DNA of 64,000 bases from Desmodus rotundus (lineage: Eukaryota; Chordata; Mammalia; Chiroptera; Phyllostomidae), in NCBI RefSeq assembly GCF_022682495.2, contig NC_071392.1, forward strand, positions 54,957,459 through 55,021,458, given 5' to 3'. The notes below the pieces were generated by a model. The model was given only the letters and a program-made list of their open reading frames with translations. It was not told the origin of the DNA and ran no database searches. This document shows, piece after piece, positions 56,875 to 64,000 of this stretch (within the stretch, counting starts at the first letter, position 1; every line of letters starts with the position of its first letter). The translations under genes and the position numbers were made by a program.

Positions 56875-58010
56875 TGCCTATTCTTTTCTGTTTGATTTTT
56901 TGTTTAATTACATGAGTAATAAGGGCAACAAACAACTGTTTTATTCCTTTGAATCTCAGTAGTGCCCAGCAAAGCATGGATAACATAGCAGATATTTACA
57001 TGTAGATTGGGAGTAATTTGACTTATCTCTCTCACACATAGATGTTGTCTAATGTGTTTGTAGCTGCTTAAGATATGATCTGAGTAACCCCACTGCAAAA
57101 CATCAACCATCTGCCATGCTAGTTTTATAGATTCATTCATTTAGGTCATAAATGCTTTTCTTATGTGTTGTCCAATATGGTAGCCACTACCTACCATAGA
57201 ACATTGTCATATAAGGCTCTATGGGATACTTATCACAACCACCGCCACAGCTGCTGCTCTTAGAGAGCTATATTGCCCTTAACTTTTCTTTGTAAGAATG
57301 ACTTTCACATCTAAACTGGAATCTTCAGATAGGCCCACATGCCTATCTTTGGGGAAAATTCAGCATCAAGATAGGGCCAGAAGAGAGCAATGGCTCCTGA
57401 ACACTGTAAACACTAAGCTGTGATCAGTACTTGGTTCCCAGTCATGCCTCATGTAGAAAATGGTTAAACCTGTGGGGGGGGGGGGCATTTGTCAAAAAAT
57501 ATAGTTCCCTTTTTAGGCTCTTTAATGTCTGGAGTTCAATGTGATTAATCTCTTATTAAGAGCAGATATTCATTAGCCAATAAGGTCCAAGTTTCACTGT
57601 CTAGAAAGGATCCTTTGTAGGAACCTGTTTTAGGTAGGCAAAGTAAGAAATAGGTATGATGAAGATCTACATATGAACTCTTTGAATGGTTTTATTCTCC
57701 CCTCTATTTCCTTCCTACTATAACATTCTACATTAAAATCATGGGAAAAAAGTCAATGTTGTCAAGTTTTTGGTTAGTATTTGGTAACTGTCCTTAGGCC
57801 TAAGATACATAAAACAGGGGGCAAGTTTGTACAATTCTCTCACTTGCAATGGCTCAGAAACATGCAACTGGGTCCAGATCTCAGTTCAAAATATAAAAAA
57901 ATATCTTAAACTCTGAAAAGGCAGGAAAAAAACAGTAGCTTCTAGATAGGCATTTGCCCAGAGCTTTTGCCTAGAGCCTGTTTGGTGTACGTTTAAGAGT
58001 ACCAAGTGAA
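56875..58010. other. Intergenic DNA; short MER-type fragment and poly-G run
   Basis: The stretch 57165-57200 ('tgtccaatatggtagccac') looks like the terminus of a hAT-type non-autonomous element. A run of 12 G is at 57474-57485. Nothing else recognised. Confidence 0.35.
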
Positions 58011-58012
58011 GG

Positions 58013-58022
58013 AACTACTTGT
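58013..58022 (+). repeat. TSD, left copy, of half-L1 number 2
   Basis: aactacttgt, repeated exactly at 59753-59762 after the A-rich tail. Confidence 0.85.
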
Positions 58023-59752
58023 TTGAGTTTTGGCGAAGATGGAGGTATAGGTAGAAACCCTTTGCTTCCTCGCACAACCAAAAGGAGAATAACAACCGAT
58101 CTAAAATCAATAAGCAACCAGAAGTACCAGAAAACCAAACTTCGTGGAACTGCAACAAGCAAAGAATTAAAGAAAAAATCAGTCAGAACAACCAAACTGG
58201 TAATGAGGCTGGGCCAACTCAGAAAAACTCAGGCAAGGTGCTGGACTAGGCAGGTGGGACTGGCTGACGGTGAAACTGAGACTCAGAGCTTACTGTAGAC
58301 TACAGCAGAGGTTGCCACCACGGGAGAAACTCTGAGTCTCACAATAGAGTCCTTTGGAAAGTGAGATAGAGAGGAGCAGGAGAGCTGCATTGTTCCCTCT
58401 CTGGCCCCTCCCCCACAGGCAGCACCACAGGAAGGAGGGTTGCCCTTCCAGGTGAATACCTAAGGCCCTGCCCCCTTACAACCTATCGAGGATGCCAAGA
58501 TAAAGAAATATGGACCAAATGAAAGAACAGAGCAAAACTTCAGAAGGAGAACTAAGCGATGAGGAGACAGACAACCTATCTGACGGATAATTTAAAGACC
58601 TGGTAGTCAAAATGCCCTCAGATATGATTGAGCTTGGTTGAAAAATAAAAAGCAAATGAAAGATACTCAAAATGAAATAAAGCAAAATATTCAGGGAACC
58701 AACAGTGACAGGAAGGAAACCAGGAATCAAAGCAATTTGGAACAAAAGAAAAAAATAAACATCCAACTGGAACAGAATGTAGAAACAAGAATTCAAAAAA
58801 GTGAAGAGAGACTTAACAAACCTCTGGGACAACCTGGAATGTTACAATATCCAAATTATAGAGGTGCCAGAAGGAGAAGAACAGCAGCAAGAAATAGAAA
58901 ACTTATTTAAACAAATAATGAAGGAAAACTTCCCCAATCTGGTAAAGGAAATATATTTCCAGAAAGTCCAGGAAGCCCAGAGAGTCCCAAAGAAGTTGGG
59001 CCCAAAGAGGAAGACACCAAGGCACATCATCATTAAGTTTCCCAAGATTAAAGATAAAGAGAAAATCCTAAATGAAGCAAGAGGAAAAGAGAGAGTTAAC
59101 TACAAAGGAGTGCCCATAAGGCTATCAGCTGATTTCTCAAAAGAAACCTTGCAGGCAAGAAGGGGCTAGAAAGAAGTATTTGAAGTCATGAAACACAAGG
59201 ACCTACATCCAAAATTACAATATCCAGCAAAGCTATCTCTTAGAATGGAAGGGCCGATAAAGTGCTTCCCAGATAAAGTCAAATTAAAGGAGTTCATCAC
59301 CAAGCCATTATTATATGAAAGGTTAAAGGGACTTCTCTATTAAAAAAAATCTAAAATATGAACACTAAAATGACAACAAACTCACAACTATCAACAAATG
59401 AACCTAAAAGAAAAGAAAAACAATGAAAATGATAATTAAGCAAAAAACTAGAACAGGAACAGAATCAGAGAAATGGACATCACATGGAGAGATTTCAGTG
59501 GGGAAGGGGAAGGGAAGAATGGTGGGGAAAGGTACAGGGAAGAAGCATAATTAGAAGGCATAAAATAGATGGGGAGAGATGAAAATGGTATAAGAAACAG
59601 AAGACTCAAAGAACTTATATGTACAACCCATGGACATGAACTAAGGAGGTGGGAATGCTGAAGGGTTGGGGGGGCAGGGTGGAGGGAGGATAAGGGTGAA
59701 AATTAGAAAAACTGTAATAGCATAATCAATAAAAAATATTTTTTAAAAAATC
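58023..59752 (+). mobile_element. ORF1-only half-L1 (HAL1-like), copy 2, 1.73 kb
   Basis: A complete insertion between exact 10-bp TSDs: 5'UTR (58023-58510, with AAGATGGAGG near its start), ORF1 (58511-59342), 3'UTR (59343-59730, containing a G-run and 'acccatggacatgaac') and A-rich tail. No ORF2. It shares both ends and the internal order with copy 1, 18 kb away, but is shorter because it lacks the purine expansion and part of the leader. Full structure plus TSD shows it moved as an ORF1-only RNA, presumably with L1 ORF2 protein supplied in trans. Confidence 0.88.
58511..59342 (+). pseudogene. ORF1 of half-L1 copy 2, frameshifted
   Basis: It starts Met-Asp-Gln-Met-Lys-Glu, meets a stop near 58587, then is read in a second frame (58638-58910, coiled-coil-like) and a third (58801-59169). 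The third holds the RNA-recognition domain (Ile-Gln-Ile-Ile-Glu-Val-Pro-Glu-Gly-Glu near 58850; Arg-His-Ile-Ile-Ile-Lys-Phe near 59022). A stop at 59167 precedes the C-terminal domain, which ends at TAA 59340-59342. The domain order and length match L1 ORF1. Confidence 0.85.
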
Positions 59753-59762
59753 AACTACTTGT
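59753..59762 (+). repeat. TSD, right copy, of half-L1 number 2
   Basis: Exact copy of 58013-58022. Confidence 0.85.
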
Positions 59763-59764
59763 GC

Positions 59765-59950
59765 CTGTGGCTCTCAAGGTGCAGACCCCTGACCAATACC
59801 CTCAGTATCACTTTGGTACTTATTAGAATGCAAATTCTCAGGCCCTACCCCAAAACTACCAAAGGAGCAACTCATGGTGGTGTCAGTGATCTATGCTGTA
59901 TCTAGACTCCCAGGTCATTCTGATATACACTCAACTTAGGGATCTCTCAC
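59765..59950. mobile_element. MER5-type hAT-Charlie non-autonomous DNA transposon
   Basis: The sequence 'tggctctcaaggtgcagaccc', 'tcagtatcactttggtactt', 'attagaatgcaaattctcagg', 'ccctaccccaaaactacc' and 'ccaggtcattctgatatacac' matches in order the MER5A type. Near complete, diverged; the right terminus is unclear. Confidence 0.8.
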
Positions 59951-60199
59951 TAGACAATTAAATTAAAGTTTCTGTATTTTATTCCCTCTGTCCCTTTTAC
60001 CTCCCCCTCATCTTTCACTCACCATCTCCCAAATCCCAATGACAAGAGCTCCTAGAGCTCAAATGGAGAGGAGCCTCAGCAAAAGGAAGAGGATTCTTAG
60101 AATTGTCAGAAAATTCATAAGTAATGACTGAAAAAAGGAAAAATTAACTGGAAAAACATATATTCTAATCAACTGATGAGTTGTAGTCATGTGCTTGTC

Positions 60200-60450
60200 C
60201 ACACTACAGTGTAGTATTTACAATGACAGGCTCTAGGGCCAGAGGTCTGAATTCAAACTCAACTCTGTCTCCTATTAGTTGCATGACACAGAACTAGGCA
60301 TTTTACCTCTCTGCATATATTTCTTCATCTGTGATGTGAGGAGAAAAATGCACCACTTTATGGAGACATCATAAGGATTAAATGTTTAAATAGATACAAA
60401 GTTTTAGAACAGTGACTAATATAAGCACAATTGAAGTTCTAAGATCTAAG
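60200..60450 (+). mobile_element. MIR SINE
   Basis: A nearly full-length MIR: 'caggctctagggccagagg', 'tctgaattcaaactcaac', 'ttgcatgacacagaactagg', 'ttcttcatctgtgatgtgag', 'ataaggattaaatg' and 'tagaacagtgactaatataag' follow the MIR order. Confidence 0.88.
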
Positions 60451-63250
60451 AGTAAGTATCACCATTTAAATCTATGCAATGTTAAATTTACTTAACTTCA
60501 TACACTCAACAAATTTTTGTTTATAAACGTAAAACGCCTGGATTACAATAGTTTAAAAAAAAGTACCAGGATGTTACTAGGTATCTAAGATTCTTAAGAA
60601 TGAAAGCCATTCTGTCTTTTGTCTCCCCAGGTTTCTCTCCAAAGAGCAGGAACATACCCTACTCAGAAGGGGAAATAGGAATCTGCTGGCCAGTGGTTGG
60701 GGTAGAGGGAGGGAAACTGGGTGATTCAGGTCTGGGAGACTTGCTAAATCCACTGCAGGGCTGACTACTGATTTCAAAGTATTTTACTCAAGAAACTCAG
60801 AGGGGAGGGCCCAAGGGAAATACAAGAGGTGGCTGGGGTTGGGGCAGACAGCATGGAGGTGGCTGTGCTCCAGGCAGTCTTCAGAGGGGAGCCACTGCTC
60901 CTTTGTCTGGACAATGCAGACTACAGCACTGTAATATGAGTGCAGACAGGGCAGGGGCCAGGCCACACAATCAAAGGGCTCGGGCTCTGCTAGGACTGTT
61001 CCCTTCAGCATCAGCTTACTTCAGGGATCCCTTGGGCAGATTCAGGTGAAGGAAAAGAGGGAATGGAGACAGAATTTTAGAAACTTTGGCTTCTAATCAA
61101 TTGTTCTGAAAACTGCCTGAATGACTGAATATGCTCCTGACATCCTAAATTTTTAAAAATGCAAGGTCTTATTCTCAGTGGAGCTTTCTTTGGCCACCTC
61201 TTCCTCCTCCTTTTCTTTCTGGTTTCATTGTCCATTCAGCCAAGGATTTGTGCTTTGGAACACAGTCCCATCTTAGACAAACTTGGCAGCATACACTATT
61301 AGTATCTTCTCTATAAAGATATTTGTTGCAGATATTTTATGTTATTTTCTTGGACCTCATACTTTTTAGAATAGAGTTTCTTCTAAACCTTTTTGGAAAA
61401 ACATCCAAATTACAGGAGAGCAGTTGAACTCATAATAAAAAGTCTTGTGAAAGGCTTTAAACATGAATTCTGGGTTTACTGGAGACTTTGAGGGAAACCA
61501 TGTGTATGTCTTCTGGCTGGCAAACATGTCATTAATATTGCATTTGGGATTCTTCTGCATCAGGTTCTCTTTGGGTAGATACCAAACTATACCTTTTCAT
61601 CTAAACTGCCTTAATGAATAGAAAGGAAGTTAGCTTCCCTTTCTTGAATCCTTTACTAAATATATATTTTTATAGCCTATCTAATCTCATGCATTTTGTT
61701 ATGCTTTTGACAGAGATATTAATGTTTGAAAAAATAAATTGTTTAAAAACCTGTCTGAGATATTGTCACACATCAATATGTCACTAGATTGCACAGTTTA
61801 AACCATTTGCTTAGAAATTTATGAGTCAAAAATCTTAATTTCCCCTTCACTTCTATACATTGATGTGTGGATCAATTGAACTCAGACTACCTCAGTTCTG
61901 TAACGTCATGAGAATTGCTGAGCCTATTAGAAATTTCTAGGACATCATTGATTTGGTACAGTAGTTCCCCCAAAGATGAAAACATTTGGGGAGTATGTGG
62001 CCATACCATCCATATTATACTCAAGCTGAAAATGCTCTCTCATTTTTCAGTCTTTGATTTGCTTCTTCCCCTCAATGCCATTTATCTGACAGGCTAATGA
62101 ATTTTACTGTCTAAATTTCTCTATAATCCACTGATTTCTGATTTTGTACTATCTTTTCTCTATGAAATTGTTTTTCTTCCTACATCTCCCTTCACTCTCC
62201 ATTTCATAACCCACACTTTAGCTCCTGATCCTGGTGAAAGAAAAATCTGACCATATTGTTCTGTTACCAAACAAACAAACAAACAAAAGCCAGGGGTTTG
62301 TCTGCCTGTTGCCACAGAAACCAAACTCATGAGGTGGGTGCTGATGCAAAATGCAAAAGGAAAAATGTTTTATCCAGATTATGTGCCATCTTGGAGAATT
62401 CAGGACTCCCCATCTCAAAGCTCACCTCCTCTGCAAAACCCAAACAAGACCCAGACATCCCCAGCAACTCCACAACAAAAGGCAGTGCCCAGAGTTCCTG
62501 CTTCATTTTTAAAATACCATCATTTTAGCTGGAGGTAGCTGCTAAACAGTCATTCAGGTAGCTTAGCTGATTCCCAGCTGCTGTCCAGTTTAGGCTTCCT
62601 CCTGGAGGCTGAGTGTGGAGCTGGTACAATGACCATGGCCATGCGGCTGCTAGGGCTGCACGGCTGCATGCTCCCAGATGGGAGAGCACATGAACACATT
62701 AGTGAATGCTTCATCAGGCCAGCAAGAGAGAAAGAGAAACAGACAACTTCCTGGAATCTCCCTCCTGGAGAGAAAAGGCCAGGGCATTATTGGAATGCAG
62801 GTCCTGTCAGCGAGCCTTGAACAAAAGAGAGAGCATTACTTAGTTCCCCTGGAACTATATCTGTTTAGGGTGTGGGATGGGCCAGGTGCTTTCTCAGAAA
62901 GTCCAGTTAACTTCCTAAACTTTCATGTGTTTTGGGTGGGTCCATCTCCCCACCATCCCTTCTTTCCCCATGGTAGAATGATAGGTCTCTTAGGCCAAGC
63001 ACCTCCCCTGCTGCCATTGTGACCTCTATAGCATATATGCCTGCCTTCCTTTGGTCCCATGCACAATCTGATACCAGAAGGGCAGGGATAATATCTTTCC
63101 CCCTTATACATTTTTTTTATCTTTCCAGATTTTGGCATACTCAGTCCCTATACAGTCATCTTTTTGGTTTCTGGAGCACTTGGTGCAAGAACCTTCCCCT
63201 GCCACCATACTGTCTGGTGGGAAAGGTTCCCCTGAGTCATTAGATATATA
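60451..63250. other. Intergenic DNA, nothing recognised
   Basis: More GC-balanced around 60600-61080 and 62300-63050, with chance frames of 60-114 codons. A (CAAA)n run is at about 62268-62288. No exon could be supported. Confidence 0.4.
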
Positions 63251-63276
63251 TAGTCTGCCCAGAAAAAGTATACATA
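63251..63276 (+). repeat. Extra copy of the mariner left terminus
   Basis: 'tagtctgcccagaaaaagta' at 63251-63270 repeats the left terminus that begins properly at 63277 ('tagtctgcccagagaaagtc'). Only about 20 bases are duplicated, in direct orientation. Confidence 0.8.
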
Positions 63277-63958
63277 TAGTCTGCCCAGAGAAAGTCCAGC
63301 CACTGTTAATATTATGAGAATAGTTTGCAGCAGATTGATGTAACCTGGAAGCCAAGAAGAGTGGGCTGTTATGCATGTACATGTGTGAACAATGACAGCT
63401 TCACCATACTAAACCATGGGGGTGGTAGACACCATTGAGTGAGCATGCGTATTGTGTGGTCATCACATTCAAAATGACTGAGCTACTAGAGCAATGAATC
63501 TGCATCAAATTTTGTGTTAAGCTTGAACATTCCTCTGCAGAAATTATTCAGATGATTCAAAAGGCCACAGCTATGGGCAACTGGTGATTGGCAGCTTCAT
63601 CATGACAATATGCCTGCTCATGCATCACATCTAGTGCAGACTTTTTTGGTAAAACATAAGATCACCCAGGTGACTTGGACACCCTGCACCCCAGATTTGG
63701 CACCCTGCAACTTCTGGCTTTTCCCAAAATTAAAATCACCTTTGAAAGGGAAGAGATTTCAGACCATCAATGAGGTTCAGGAAAATAAGATGGGGAAGCT
63801 GATAGTGATTGGGAGAACATAATGAGGTCCCAAGGTGCCTACTTTGAAGGGGACTGAGGAGTCCTTGTCCTATATACAATGTTTCTTGTATCTTTTATTT
63901 TCTTCAGTAAATATGTCTTTTCATATTACATGGCTGGATATATTCTGGACAGACCTTA
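63277..63958 (+). mobile_element. Internally deleted mariner transposon, about 680 bp
   Basis: The left end 'agtctgcccagagaaagtcc' and the right end, whose reverse complement reads 'ggtctgtccagaatatatcc', form inverted termini. An N-terminal transposase piece and a C-terminal catalytic piece are present, but most of the middle is missing. At about half the length of an intact mariner (roughly 1.3 kb) it could only be moved by a transposase from elsewhere. Confidence 0.85.
63474..63822 (+). pseudogene. Mariner transposase remnant with central deletion
   Basis: It begins Met-Thr-Glu-Leu at 63474, has a stop after seven codons (63495-63497), then N-terminal helix-turn-helix-like text to about 63570. 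It then jumps to the catalytic C-terminus, open at 63610-63822. There His-Asp-Asn (Asp codon 63604-63606) is the second catalytic position. Exactly 34 residues later, in Ala-Pro-Cys-Asn-Phe-Trp-Leu-Phe-Pro, an Asn codon (63709-63711) stands where mariner enzymes have the third catalytic Asp. The first Asp lies in the deleted part. Cut-and-paste activity is impossible. Confidence 0.85.
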
Positions 63959-64000
63959 TACATATCTTTCAAAGGTGATTTTAGTATATGCAAAATGCAA

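Noticed and set aside
57474..57485. Run of 12 G as a regulatory element
   Set aside because: A single homopolymer without flanking G runs; no evidence of function and prone to sequencing error.

Overview
This looks like a gene-free stretch of mammalian nuclear DNA, most likely from a bat (Yangochiroptera). The bat call rests on a tRNA-derived SINE at about 13.59-13.80 kb that matches what I know of the VES SINE, plus mariner-type elements and LINE-1 (L1) copies of a laurasiatherian type. No host protein-coding exon, rRNA, functional tRNA or CRISPR array could be supported. Nearly every longer open frame is a piece of a transposable element, a shadow of one, or a chance frame in AT-rich DNA.

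Layout. 1-5.7 kb: a minus-strand L1 (ORF2, ORF1 and 5'UTR remnants) whose ORF2 is cut at about 300 by another minus-strand L1-derived 5' end. 5.7-30.2 kb: mostly single-copy DNA with old, decayed repeats (an ORF1-like LINE remnant split by a medium-reiterated repeat, L1M tails, L2, MIR), one VES SINE and a mariner MITE. 30.19-52.43 kb: one old L1 with a perfect 16-bp target-site duplication (TSD), inflated from about 5.3 kb to 22.2 kb by later insertions. These are a 141-bp L1 tail, a 6-kb composite L1 with an inverted core, a 2.26-kb ORF1-only half-L1, and a truncated L1 that itself holds a complete 6.9-kb L1. 52.4-63.2 kb: single-copy DNA with an LTR-like repeat, L2, a second ORF1-only half-L1 (58.0-59.75 kb), MER5-type DNA transposon and MIR. 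63.28-63.96 kb: an internally deleted mariner.

The most notable content is the nested L1 stack, whose insertion order can be read from TSDs, and two structurally alike ORF1-only LINEs (5'UTR, ORF1, about 0.4 kb 3'UTR, A-rich tail, no ORF2). The latter look like a non-autonomous half-L1 family that would depend on L1 for mobilisation. All element ORFs examined are broken. Family names come from recognition by eye; no database search or alignment was run.
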